Of a stretch of 64,000 nt of DNA, positions 17,635 to 25,823 are shown piece by piece. The position numbers and the translations under genes were made by a program. Under the pieces are notes generated by a model that did not search any database, had not been told where the DNA came from, and saw only the letters and a list, made by a program, of their open reading frames with translations. The stretch is from Nonomuraea solani. Lineage in GTDB: Bacteria > Actinomycetota > Actinomycetes > Streptosporangiales > Streptosporangiaceae. Position 1 is the stretch's first letter; each line of letters starts with the position of its first letter. The DNA lies in contig NZ_FNVT01000001.1 in the NCBI RefSeq assembly GCF_900108335.1, positions 922,977-986,976 of the forward strand, given 5' to 3'.

Positions 17635-18354
17635 CTAGCAGCAGAGACGTACGTGCTGCTCGGCGTCGGCGCGAGCCACCTCGACCACCTCGCGCATGGC
17701 CTCCTCGGCCTTGCGGTGGTGGCGGCGCCTGATCGCCAGGGCCACGCGTTCGTGGCCGGGCAGCGTTTCCTTGTTGTGCGCCACCGAGCGGGTGTGCACC
17801 TGGCGCACGGACCGCAGGGCGATGCTGATCATGTCGTAGATGTAGAGCAGCAGGTCGTTGTCCGCCGCGGCGAACACCGCCTTGTGGAAGGCCAGGTCGG
17901 CCTCGATGAAGGGCTCGGGGTCGTCGGCTGTGGCGTAGAGCGTGGCCAGGGCCTGGTCGATGCGCTCCACCGCGCTCGCGTCGGCCCGCTCGGCCGCCAC
18001 CCGGGCCGCCCCGGGCTCCAGCGCGACCCGCAGGTCGGCCAGCACCCGGATGTCGCCGGGCCGCGGCTCGGGCTCGAACCGCCAGCTCAGCACGTCGGCG
18101 TCGAGCAGGTTCCAGGACTCGCGCGGGCGCACGATCGTGCCCGCGCTCCGCCTGGTCTCCAGCAGGCCCTTGCCGGCCAGGACCTTCACGCCCTCCCGTA
18201 CGGCGGAGCGGCCCACGCCGAGCTCGCCGACCAGCTCCTCCTCGATGGGGATGGACGTGCCGGGAGCGAGGGAGCCGCCGACGATGCGGGCGCCGAGGGC
18301 GTGCACGACCTGGGCGTGCCGCTCCCTCTGAGGGTCAGTTGCCACGGCTCGCAC
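17635..18354 (-). CDS. FadR-type (GntR/FCD) transcriptional regulator of the CoA/RuBisCO-like divergon
   Basis: 239 aa from GTG at 18354 (a second GTG lies three codons in). The winged helix occupies residues about 10-75 (LGVGRSAVREGVKVLAGKGL is the recognition region; RRSAGTIVRP the wing). The FCD domain covers about 95-230, with EADLAFHKAVFAAADN, LPGHERVAL and a third metal-ligand region near AMREVVEVA. Such proteins sense organic acids through a metal in the FCD domain. It is the first leftward gene, 30 bases from a pair of palindromes (18385-18419), so autoregulation and control of both arms are likely. Confidence 0.9.
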   Translation of the reverse strand: MRAVATDPQRERHAQVVHALGARIVGGSLAPGTSIPIEEELVGELGVGRSAVREGVKVLAGKGLLETRRSAGTIVRPRESWNLLDADVLSWRFEPEPRPGDIRVLADLRVALEPGAARVAAERADASAVERIDQALATLYATADDPEPFIEADLAFHKAVFAAADNDLLLYIYDMISIALRSVRQVHTRSVAHNKETLPGHERVALAIRRRHHRKAEEAMREVVEVARADAEQHVRLCC

Positions 18355-18384
18355 GCTAGCGGGCGCGGCCCGCTTTTCCTAGCC

Positions 18385-18419
18385 CTTCATCAGATGAAGT
18401 GAGATTTTCATCTGATGAA
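18385..18419. promoter_or_regulatory. Two tandem palindromic operators for the FadR-type regulator
   Basis: CTTCATCAGATGAAG (18385-18399) and TTCATCTGATGAA (18407-18419) are perfect palindromes sharing the half site TTCATC. Their centres are 21 bases apart, two helical turns, so bound dimers would face the same side. They lie between the divergent starts at 18354 and 18459. A possible rightward -10 (TAACAT, 18424-18429) abuts the second site. GntR/FCD proteins commonly bind such short palindromes; the pairing with the adjacent regulator is inferred. Confidence 0.8.
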
Positions 18420-18458
18420 GCCTTAACATCCGGCACACCCGGCAGTACCTTGTGGACC

Positions 18459-19094
18459 ATGAGACTCGGACTGGTCCACACGTCGGCGACGCTGGTGGAG
18501 GTGTTCGCCAAGCTGTGCGCCGAGCACCTGCCGGGAGTCGGCACGTTCAACATCGTCGACGACAGCCTGATCAAGAACACCATCGCCGCCGGCCGGCTCA
18601 CTCCCCAGACCGCGCGCCGGGTCGCCGGTCACATCGGCTCCGCCGAGGCCGCCGGCGCCGACCACATCCTGGTCACCTGCTCCTCGATCGGCGCGGCCGT
18701 GGAGGCGGCCGAGCCGCTGACCGGGGTGCCGGTGACCCGCGTGGACCGGCCGATGGCCGACCGCGCCGTCGCGCTCGGCCGCCGGATCGGCGTGCTCGCC
18801 ACCCTGTCCACCACCCTCGAACCCACCGCCGACCTGGTACGCCGCCGCGCCGGCGGCAAGGACGTCGAGCTGACCGCCCGGCTGTGCGAGGGCGCGTTCG
18901 AGGCCCTGATGAGCGGCGACGCCGCCACCCACGACGCCCGCGTGGCGGCGGCCCTGACCGAGCTGGCCGGCCAGGTGGACGTGGTCGTCCTGGCCCAGGC
19001 GTCGATGGCGCGGGTGGTGGTCGACGTCCAGGTGCCCGTGCTGGCCAGTCCGCCGCTCGCCATGGAGTACCTCGCGAAGGAGTTGCATACGTGA
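18459..19094 (+). CDS. Asp/Glu racemase-superfamily protein
   Basis: 211 aa if started at the ATG at 18459, which aligns with the family start (RLGLVHTSATLVEVF); an in-frame ATG at 18399 lies inside the operator and is unlikely. ILVTCSSIGAAVEA supplies the first active-site Cys. The second position, normally a Cys in the C-terminal half, reads VVLAQASMARVVV here, so the two-Cys racemase mechanism looks incomplete. Single-Cys relatives include arylmalonate-decarboxylase-like enzymes and isomerases. It shares GTGA with the RuBisCO-like gene. It could be an isomerase or decarboxylase on the acid handled by this operon. Confidence 0.8.
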   Translation: MRLGLVHTSATLVEVFAKLCAEHLPGVGTFNIVDDSLIKNTIAAGRLTPQTARRVAGHIGSAEAAGADHILVTCSSIGAAVEAAEPLTGVPVTRVDRPMADRAVALGRRIGVLATLSTTLEPTADLVRRRAGGKDVELTARLCEGAFEALMSGDAATHDARVAAALTELAGQVDVVVLAQASMARVVVDVQVPVLASPPLAMEYLAKELHT

Positions 19095-20383
19095 GCGACA
19101 CAGCAGCCGTCAGTTCACGCCCCCTCCTTCGTCGGGGCCGTGAACTGACCGTCGCCACGTACCGGATCGTCACCCGGCTGCCGCTGGAGCAGGCGGTGAG
19201 CGCGATCGCGGGTGAGCAGAGCACCGGCACGTTCGTCGCCGTGGCCGGTGAGACCGCCGAGCTGCGCGCCCGGCACGGCGCGGTGACGCTGGACCTGACC
19301 GAGATCCCCGTCCCGGTCGGCGAGGGACTGCCGGGAGCGCGCGGCGACGGGCCGCTGCGGGCCGGTCTGGTGCGGATCGGGTTCCCCCTCGCCAACACCG
19401 GGCCTTCGCTGACGAACCTCTTCCCCGTCGTCGCGGGCAACCTCTACGAGTTGCGCGAGCTGGCCGGGGTCAAGCTGGTGGACCTGGAGTTGCCGGCCGC
19501 GTTCGGGCAGGCGTACCTGCCGGCCGGATACGCCGTCTCCGGCACCCGGCGGCTGGTGGGGCGGCCCGAGGGCGTGCTGATCGGCACCATCGTCAAGCCC
19601 AACGTCGGGCTGCGGCCCGCCGACTACGTCTCGCTGGTGCTGGAGCTGGGGCTGGCCGGGGCCGACTTCATCAAGGACGACGAGGTGAACGCCGACTGCC
19701 CGCCCGCGCCGCTGGCGCAGCGCATCAGGGCCGTGACGGGGGCGCTCGACGAGGTGGAGCGGCGCACCGGGCGGCGGCCCATGTACGCCTTCAACATCAG
19801 CGACGAACCCGACCGGATGCTGCGCAACCACGACATGGTGGTGGCCGCCGGAGGGACCTGCGTGATGGTCAACCTGAACGTCGTGGGCTTCCCGGCGGTG
19901 GCCATGCTGCGGCGGCACGCCAGGGTGCCCATCCACGCGCACGTCACGGGCATCGGGGCGCTCGCGCGGCATCCGGGGCTGGGGGTCGGGCATGTGGCGT
20001 ACCAGAAGCTGGCCCGCCTGACCGGGATCGACCACCTGCACTGCGGCGGGTTCCACAGCAAGTTCTACGTGACGGACGACGAGGTCGCGGCCACGGTACG
20101 CGCGGTCCGCGAGCCGCTGCTCGGCGGCTTCCCGTGCCTGCCCGTCCTGTCGTCGGCCCAGTGGGCCGGCACCGCGCCCGTCGCCCTGGAGCGGACCGGC
20201 ACCGACGACCTGCTCGTCCTGGCGGGCGGGGGCGTCCTCGGCCACCCGGACGGGCCGGCGGCCGGGATCACCAGCATCCGGCAGGCGTGGGCGGCCGCGG
20301 CGGCCGGCACCCCGCTGACGGAGGTGGACGAGCCGGAACTGGTCAGGGCCCTGGAACACTTCGGCGGGGTGGTCGGCCCGTGA
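19091..20383 (+). CDS. RuBisCO-like protein (large-subunit homologue, form IV type)
   Basis: 430 aa from GTG at 19091. Residues 165-174 (GTIVKPNVGL) carry the Lys equivalent to K175 of RuBisCO. GADFIKDDE (190-198) keeps the carbamylated Lys and metal-binding Asp-Asp-Glu. IHAHVTGIG (281-289) and TGIDHLHCGG (311-320) supply His residues, and LAGGGVLGHPDGPAAG (377-392) is the phosphate-binding loop. Loop 6 is FHSKF. The metal site is intact, so enolisation or decarboxylation of a phosphorylated keto acid is possible. The known partner of a DUF1537 kinase is an RLP decarboxylase in D-apiose catabolism (OiaX with OiaK). True CO2 fixation is unlikely: no small subunit or phosphoribulokinase is here. 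Confidence 0.9.
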   Translation: MSDTAAVSSRPLLRRGRELTVATYRIVTRLPLEQAVSAIAGEQSTGTFVAVAGETAELRARHGAVTLDLTEIPVPVGEGLPGARGDGPLRAGLVRIGFPLANTGPSLTNLFPVVAGNLYELRELAGVKLVDLELPAAFGQAYLPAGYAVSGTRRLVGRPEGVLIGTIVKPNVGLRPADYVSLVLELGLAGADFIKDDEVNADCPPAPLAQRIRAVTGALDEVERRTGRRPMYAFNISDEPDRMLRNHDMVVAAGGTCVMVNLNVVGFPAVAMLRRHARVPIHAHVTGIGALARHPGLGVGHVAYQKLARLTGIDHLHCGGFHSKFYVTDDEVAATVRAVREPLLGGFPCLPVLSSAQWAGTAPVALERTGTDDLLVLAGGGVLGHPDGPAAGITSIRQAWAAAAAGTPLTEVDEPELVRALEHFGGVVGP

Positions 20384-21576
20384 CGCTCTTCGCCTTCGTG
20401 GCCGACGACTTCACGGGGGCGACCGACGCGCTGTGGCAGTTCAGGCGGTTCGGGCTGACCGGATCGCTGGTCACGGACCTTGCGCACGTGCACTCGGAGA
20501 ACGACGTCATCGGCCTCGCCACCACCGCCCGGGCCTCGGCCGACCCGGTCGCGGTGGTGTTGCCGGCCCTCAGGGCGATGGCGGCCCTCCGGCCCCTGGC
20601 CGTCCAGTACAAGATCTGCTCGACCTTCGACTCCTCCCCGGAACGCGGCAGCATCGGCGCGGTCGTGGCCGCCCTGCACCGCTCGGGCCTGGCCACGGGG
20701 CCGGTGCCGGTCCTGGCCGCACAGCCGGAGTTCGGCCGTTACACGTGGTTCGGCAACCATTTCGTACGGTCGGGCGACGAGGTTCTCAGGCTGGACCGCT
20801 ACCCCCCGATGCGCGACCACCCCACCACCCCCGCCACCGAGGCCGACCTGTGCCTCCGTCTCAGGGAACAGGGCGTCGGGCAGGTCGGCCGGCTACCGGC
20901 GGGCACGGACCGGCTGGAGTCCATGGACGCGGCCGTCGTGGCGGACGCGACCACCGACGACCACCTCCGGGCCCTCGGCACCCTGCTGCTCGCGGAGGCC
21001 CGAAGGCGCGGCCCGCTCTTCTGCGTCGGCTCCGGCGGCCTCAGCTACGCCCTGGCCTCCGCCTGGACCGCCCGGCCGACGACCTCACCGGAACCGGAGC
21101 AGGCGTCGCCTGAGGCGGCCGGGCCCGTGCTGGTGGTGTCGGGGAGCCGGTCGCCGATCACCGTGCGTCAGATCGACACGGCCGAGCGGGCGGGATGGCG
21201 GGTGCTGGACGCCTCCTGGGACGTGGCCGGGCGGGTGGAGGAGAGCCTGCGCGAAGGCCGTCACACCATCGTCCAGTCCACCCGGGGACCGGCCCGCGAC
21301 CCGGCGGGCATCGGCGACCTGCTCGGCCGGATCGCCGCGGCCGCCGTACGGGCGGGGCTGGTGCGGCGGCTGGTGGTGGCGGGCGGCGACACCTCGGGCC
21401 AGGTCGTGGCCGCCCTCGGAGCCCGCGCCCTGGACGTGGTCGGCACCCTGGCGGTGGGCGGCCCCATATGTGTCCTGGCCTCGGACGATCCCGCGTGCGA
21501 CGGCCTCGTGGTGGCGCTCAAGGGTGGCCAGGTCGGCGCGGACGACTACTTCCTGACCGCGGCTCTGCGCCCCTAG
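20380..21576 (+). CDS. Four-carbon acid sugar kinase family protein (DUF1537)
   Basis: 398 aa from GTG at 20380, sharing GTGA with the RuBisCO-like gene. FVADDFTGATDAL opens the N-terminal sugar-acid domain, YKICSTFDSSPERGSIG and FGRYTWFGNHF are the most conserved family blocks. LVVSGSRSPITVRQI begins the nucleotide domain, and VVAGGDTSGQVV plus ALKGGQVGADDYF complete it. These ATP-dependent kinases phosphorylate the terminal hydroxyl of tetronates or oxo-acids such as 3-oxo-isoapionate (OiaK). Strict overlap with the RLP gene suggests the kinase product is the RLP substrate. Confidence 0.92.
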   Translation: MTLFAFVADDFTGATDALWQFRRFGLTGSLVTDLAHVHSENDVIGLATTARASADPVAVVLPALRAMAALRPLAVQYKICSTFDSSPERGSIGAVVAALHRSGLATGPVPVLAAQPEFGRYTWFGNHFVRSGDEVLRLDRYPPMRDHPTTPATEADLCLRLREQGVGQVGRLPAGTDRLESMDAAVVADATTDDHLRALGTLLLAEARRRGPLFCVGSGGLSYALASAWTARPTTSPEPEQASPEAAGPVLVVSGSRSPITVRQIDTAERAGWRVLDASWDVAGRVEESLREGRHTIVQSTRGPARDPAGIGDLLGRIAAAAVRAGLVRRLVVAGGDTSGQVVAALGARALDVVGTLAVGGPICVLASDDPACDGLVVALKGGQVGADDYFLTAALRP

Positions 21577-21935
21577 AGACAGCTCACAGTTGCCGTTCCC
21601 CGATGTTGAGGGGGATCTCTTTGTCCGGACGTAAAGTTTTGTCCGGATTCTGTGACATACGTCCTCGTATGAGGGCTGTCGTGGTCACCTTGGAGGGTCT
21701 CGTTACCCCAGGCCGGCACGGGGATCGTGGGGTATCGGACGGGTCAAGTCGATCTTTTGTGGGTGACCTGACTGTTATATCCCACGGTTTCTGACTGTTA
21801 TATTTTTACATATATTCTGCGCGTTGATCGCCATCTCGGTGTCAAGAGAATTTCATGAGACGAGATGGGTTTTCGTTGCGGGGGCTGTAGCTACCAAGCC
21901 GGAGTCGAGCCCTCGGTCAGCGCGAACGGAGAGTA
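21577..21935. promoter_or_regulatory. 359-base AT-richer leader/control region of the dipeptide-type ABC operon
   Basis: No gene is seen. It carries two exact copies of CTGACTGTTATAT (21768-21780 and 21791-21803, 23 bases apart), a repeated TTTGTCCGGA-type element near 21618-21650, and an inverted repeat TACCCCA...TGGGGTA (21704-21710 / 21728-21734). Its AT content is well above its surroundings. The direct repeats probably bind a regulator or define the promoter. The downstream start has GGAGAG as ribosome-binding site. Confidence 0.5.
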
Positions 21936-22913
21936 ATGGGCAAGTACCTGCTCCGCAGGTTGGCAATAAATGTGATCTTGGTCGCCGTGGCGGCCAGTCT
22001 GGCGTACATGCTCGCGGCCAGCACCATGAACCCGCGCGCCTCGTACGAAGGTAGGCAGCCGCCCATCCCGGCGGCCACTATCGACGCCACACTTGATGCC
22101 TACAACCTGAACGACAAGACGCCCGTCCTGGAGCGCTACGCGACCTGGGCGGCGGGCGTCGTCACCGGAGACTTCGGCAAGACCTGGAACGGCGGCTCCG
22201 TCAACGACGAGATGGGCCGGCGCATCATGGTCAGCCTCCGGTTGCTCCTCATCGGCACCCTGCTCGGGTTCGTCGTGGGCGTGGCCCTGGGCGCGGTCTC
22301 GGCGGTGAAGCAGTACCGGCTCTCCGACCGGTTAATAGGTGTCAGCTCGTTCGTGATCATGGCGATCCCCGTCTTCGTCCTGGCCACCCTGCTGGCGATC
22401 TCCACGTACAACCTGAACCGCGGGCTCGGGTTCACGCTGATCGAGTACACCGGCGAGTACAACCCCCGCCTCTCGGGCTGGGACCAGCTCGTCAACCGGC
22501 TGAACCACCTGATCCTGCCGACCATCTCGCTCAGCCTCGGCTCGATCGCGTTCTACAGCCGGATCCAGCGCAACATGATGCTTGACGTGCTCGGCCAGGA
22601 CTTCGTCCGCACGGCCATGGCCAAGGGCCTGCGCCGCAGGACCGCGCTGACCAAGCACGCCCTGCGCACCGCGCTGATCCCGTCGGCGACGTACTTCGCC
22701 TTCGCGTTCGGGACCATGTTCACCGGAGCGATCTTCACCGAGAAGATCTTCGCCTGGCACGGCATGGGAGCCTGGCTGATCGACTCCATCAACGCGAACG
22801 ACGCCAACTCCGTCGCCGCGGTGACCTTCTTCACCGCAGTCTGTGTCCTGGCCGCCGCGTTCCTTTCGGACCTGCTGGTCGCGGCCCTCGATCCTCGGGT
22901 GCGGGTGAGCTGA
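21936..22913 (+). CDS. Peptide/opine-type ABC transporter permease (DppB family)
   Basis: 325 aa from ATG at 21936. First membrane helix is VILVAVAASLAYML, followed by a long extracytoplasmic segment and five further helices. The coupling loop QDFVRTAMAKGLRRRTALTKH-type region (about 220-240) is the DppB signature for ATPase contact. It forms the channel with the next gene product. It contains a TTA leucine codon at 22332-22334, rare in this GC-rich DNA. First gene of a four-gene operon ending at a strong terminator. Confidence 0.93.
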   Translation: MGKYLLRRLAINVILVAVAASLAYMLAASTMNPRASYEGRQPPIPAATIDATLDAYNLNDKTPVLERYATWAAGVVTGDFGKTWNGGSVNDEMGRRIMVSLRLLLIGTLLGFVVGVALGAVSAVKQYRLSDRLIGVSSFVIMAIPVFVLATLLAISTYNLNRGLGFTLIEYTGEYNPRLSGWDQLVNRLNHLILPTISLSLGSIAFYSRIQRNMMLDVLGQDFVRTAMAKGLRRRTALTKHALRTALIPSATYFAFAFGTMFTGAIFTEKIFAWHGMGAWLIDSINANDANSVAAVTFFTAVCVLAAAFLSDLLVAALDPRVRVS

Positions 22914-22914
22914 C

Positions 22915-23757
22915 ATGCGTTCCAAGGTCGTCCTGCGGCGCCTGTTCGCGAACAAGCAGGCCCGTTACGGTTTCGCCGCGCTGCTCGTGCTGGTGCTGCT
23001 GGCCTACGTGGGCCCCTACTTCGGCAGCTACGAGTGGACGGACAAGGACTTCCTGTCCTTCATGTCGCCGCCCGACGCCGACCACTGGTGGGGCACCACG
23101 TCCATCGGCCAGGACATGTACGCGATCACGCTGCGCGGCATGCAGAAGTCGATCATCATCGGCCTCCTGGTCGCCTTCATCTCGACCGGCCTGGCCGCGG
23201 TGGTGGGAGCGTTCGCCGGATACTTCGGCGGCTGGGCCGACAGGGTGCTCATGTGGGGCGTGGACCTGCTGCTGGTCCTGCCCAGCTTCCTCATCATCGC
23301 GATCATCTCGCCGCGGCTGAAGTCGGACTCGTCCTGGCTCTGGTTCGTGGTGCTGCTGGCCGCGTTCTCCTGGATGATCACCTCCAGGGTCGTGCGCAGC
23401 ATGACGATCTCGCTGCGCGAGCGCGAGTACGTCCTGGCCGCCGTCTACATGGGCATCCCGCGCTGGAAGATCATCTTCCGGCACATCGTGCCCAACCTGT
23501 CGTCCCTGTTGATCATCGACGCGACGCTCAACGTGTCCGCCGCGATCATCGGCGAGGCGGCGCTGTCCTTCTTCGGCTTCGGCATCCAGCCGCCGGACGT
23601 CTCTCTCGGCACGCTGATCGCGGCCGGCTCGGGCAACGCCACCGGCTATCCGTGGCTGTTCGTCTTCCCTGCCGGCCTGCTGGTCCTCCTGGTGCTCAGC
23701 GTGAACCTCATCGGCGACGGCCTGCGTGACGCACTCGACCCGGGGAGCAACTCGTGA
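22915..23757 (+). CDS. Peptide-type ABC transporter permease (DppC family)
   Basis: 280 aa starting one base after the DppB-type stop. The N-terminal FANKQARYGFAALLVLVLLAYVG leader is the usual DppC cytoplasmic start and first helix. DHWWGTTSIGQDMYAITLRG is the conserved periplasmic block. The coupling loop is YVLAAVYMGIPRWKIIFRH and the end FFGFGIQPPDVSLGTLI-type motif is intact. Six membrane segments can be traced. Translationally coupled to the ATPase gene by GTGA at 23754-23757. Confidence 0.94.
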   Translation: MRSKVVLRRLFANKQARYGFAALLVLVLLAYVGPYFGSYEWTDKDFLSFMSPPDADHWWGTTSIGQDMYAITLRGMQKSIIIGLLVAFISTGLAAVVGAFAGYFGGWADRVLMWGVDLLLVLPSFLIIAIISPRLKSDSSWLWFVVLLAAFSWMITSRVVRSMTISLREREYVLAAVYMGIPRWKIIFRHIVPNLSSLLIIDATLNVSAAIIGEAALSFFGFGIQPPDVSLGTLIAAGSGNATGYPWLFVFPAGLLVLLVLSVNLIGDGLRDALDPGSNS

Positions 23758-25823
23758 GCATCTTGGAGGTCAGGGACCTCACCGTCACCTTCCCCGGCGG
23801 CATCGAGGCCGTGCGCGGAGTGTCGTACGAGGTCGAGCGCGGCGAAGTGCTCGGCATCGTGGGCGAGTCGGGCTCCGGCAAGTCGGTCACCTCGCTGGCC
23901 ATCATGGGCCTGCTGCACCGCAACGCCGTGGTGAGCGGCTCGGCCAAGCTGCACGGCCGCGAGCTGATCGGCATGGACGAGGACGAGCTGATCAAGGTCC
24001 GCGGCAAGTCGATCAGCATGATCTTCCAGGATCCGCTGTCGGCGTTCACCCCCGTCTACACGATCGGCGACCAGATCGCCGAGGCCGTGCGCGTCCACCA
24101 GAAGATGGGCAAGGACAAGGCCGCCAAGCGCGCCGTCGAACTGCTCGACCTGGTCGGCATCCCGCACCCGGACGTGCGCGCCAAGGCGTTCCCGCACGAG
24201 TTCTCTGGCGGCATGCGGCAGCGCGCGATGATCGCCATGGCCATCGCCAACGACCCCGACCTGCTGATCTGCGACGAGCCGACGACCGCGCTGGACGTCA
24301 CCATCCAGGCCCAGGTGCTGGAGGTGCTCAAGACCGCCCAGCAGGAGACCGGCGCGGGCATCGTGATGATCACCCATGACCTGGGTGTCATCGCGGGCAT
24401 GGCCGACCGGGTGCTCGTCATGTACGCCGGCCGTCCGGTCGAGCAGGGGCCGGTGGACGACATCTACTACCGGCCGCGCATGCCGTACACGATGGGCCTG
24501 CTCGCCTCGGTCCCGCGAGTGGACGGCGAGGAGGGCGCGCTCGTGCCGATCGACGGCAACCCGCCGTCGCCGGCGAACCTGCCGCCGGGCTGCCCGTTCG
24601 CGCCGCGCTGCCCGATGAAGGTGGACATGTGCGACGACGAGGAGCCGCCGCTGACGCCGTTCGGCGGCGGGCGTCACGTCGCCTGTATCCGGTCGCACGA
24701 GATCGAGCACAAGAACCTGACCGGGGCCGACGTGTTCCCCGTGCCGGTCATCCCGCCGAGCGACGTGGTCCGCGTGCCGCGGACCGAGCGCGCCACGGTG
24801 CTGGAGCTGGACGACATGATCCGGCACTACCCGCTGATGAAGGGCGCGGTCTTCAAGCGCCGCGTCGGCACGGTGTACGCGGTGGACGGCATCAGCCTCG
24901 ACATCGCCGAGGGCGAGACGCTGGCCCTGGTGGGCGAGTCGGGTTGCGGCAAGACCACCACCCTGCAGCAGATCATGCAGCTCGCGCCCCCGCAGGGCGG
25001 CCGGGTCGTCGTGCTCGGCAAGGACAGCGCCAAGCTGGACTCCGCGGGCCGCCGGGCGCTCCGCCGGGACCTGCAGATCGTCTTCCAGGACCCGATGGCC
25101 GCGCTCGACCCGCGGATGCCGGTCGGCGACATCATCGCCGAGCCGCTGCGCGCCCACGGCCGCAAGGACGTGCGCAAGCGGGTCGGCGAGCTGCTGGAGC
25201 TGGTCGGGCTCTCGTCCGAGCACGCCGAGCGCTATCCGGCCCAGTTCTCCGGCGGTCAGCGCCAGCGCATCGGCATCGCCCGGGCGCTCGCGCTGGAGCC
25301 GAAACTGCTCGTCCTGGACGAGCCGGTCTCGGCGCTCGACGTCTCCATCCAGGCGGGTGTGATCAACCTGCTGGAGGAGCTGAAGAACACCCTGGGGTTG
25401 TCGTATCTGTTCGTGGCCCACGACCTGGCCGTGGTCAGGCACCTGGCCGATCGGGTGGCCGTGATGTATCTCGGCAGGATCGCCGAGGTCGGCACGGTCG
25501 AGGACGTGTACGACCACCCCGCACACCCTTACACGCAGGCGCTGTTGTCGGCGATTCCACTTCCGGATCCGGAGATGGAGCGCACCCGCAAGAGGATCTT
25601 GCTCGAAGGCGACCTGCCCAGCCCGGCCGACCCCCCATCGGGTTGCCGGTTCCGTACCCGTTGCCCCAAGTTCGCCCAGCTCAGCGAGGGCGAGCGGCGG
25701 CGGTGCGTGGACGAAGAGCCTTCGGTTGCTCGGCTGGCGAAGGCCGTGGATCACGGCGCCGCCTGCCATTACGCGGAGGAGATCGAGGTCATCACGGCCT
25801 CGGACGATCAGGAGGAAAAGTGA
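23754..25823 (+). CDS. Fused tandem ABC ATPase (DppD-DppF type)
   Basis: 689 aa with two complete nucleotide-binding domains. First: Walker A GESGSGKS near residue 40, signature FSGGMRQR near 155, Walker B LLICDEPTTALD near 175, then the Cys-rich oligopeptide-family C-terminal element PPGCPFAPRCPM. Second: Walker A GESGCGKT near 390, FSGGQRQR near 500, LLVLDEPVSALD near 520, and SGCRFRTRCPK at the end. The Cys elements in this family can hold an Fe-S cluster or structural site. It powers the two permeases. It ends overlapping the binding-protein start. Confidence 0.94.
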   Translation: MSILEVRDLTVTFPGGIEAVRGVSYEVERGEVLGIVGESGSGKSVTSLAIMGLLHRNAVVSGSAKLHGRELIGMDEDELIKVRGKSISMIFQDPLSAFTPVYTIGDQIAEAVRVHQKMGKDKAAKRAVELLDLVGIPHPDVRAKAFPHEFSGGMRQRAMIAMAIANDPDLLICDEPTTALDVTIQAQVLEVLKTAQQETGAGIVMITHDLGVIAGMADRVLVMYAGRPVEQGPVDDIYYRPRMPYTMGLLASVPRVDGEEGALVPIDGNPPSPANLPPGCPFAPRCPMKVDMCDDEEPPLTPFGGGRHVACIRSHEIEHKNLTGADVFPVPVIPPSDVVRVPRTERATVLELDDMIRHYPLMKGAVFKRRVGTVYAVDGISLDIAEGETLALVGESGCGKTTTLQQIMQLAPPQGGRVVVLGKDSAKLDSAGRRALRRDLQIVFQDPMAALDPRMPVGDIIAEPLRAHGRKDVRKRVGELLELVGLSSEHAERYPAQFSGGQRQRIGIARALALEPKLLVLDEPVSALDVSIQAGVINLLEELKNTLGLSYLFVAHDLAVVRHLADRVAVMYLGRIAEVGTVEDVYDHPAHPYTQALLSAIPLPDPEMERTRKRILLEGDLPSPADPPSGCRFRTRCPKFAQLSEGERRRCVDEEPSVARLAKAVDHGAACHYAEEIEVITASDDQEEK

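Noticed and set aside
18399..18458. Longer start for the racemase-like gene
   Set aside because: The ATG lies within the first palindrome; family similarity and spacing favour 18459.
19091..20383. Authentic CO2-fixing RuBisCO
   Set aside because: No small subunit or phosphoribulokinase nearby, partner is a DUF1537 kinase, and loop 6 and neighbouring motifs deviate from form I-III.
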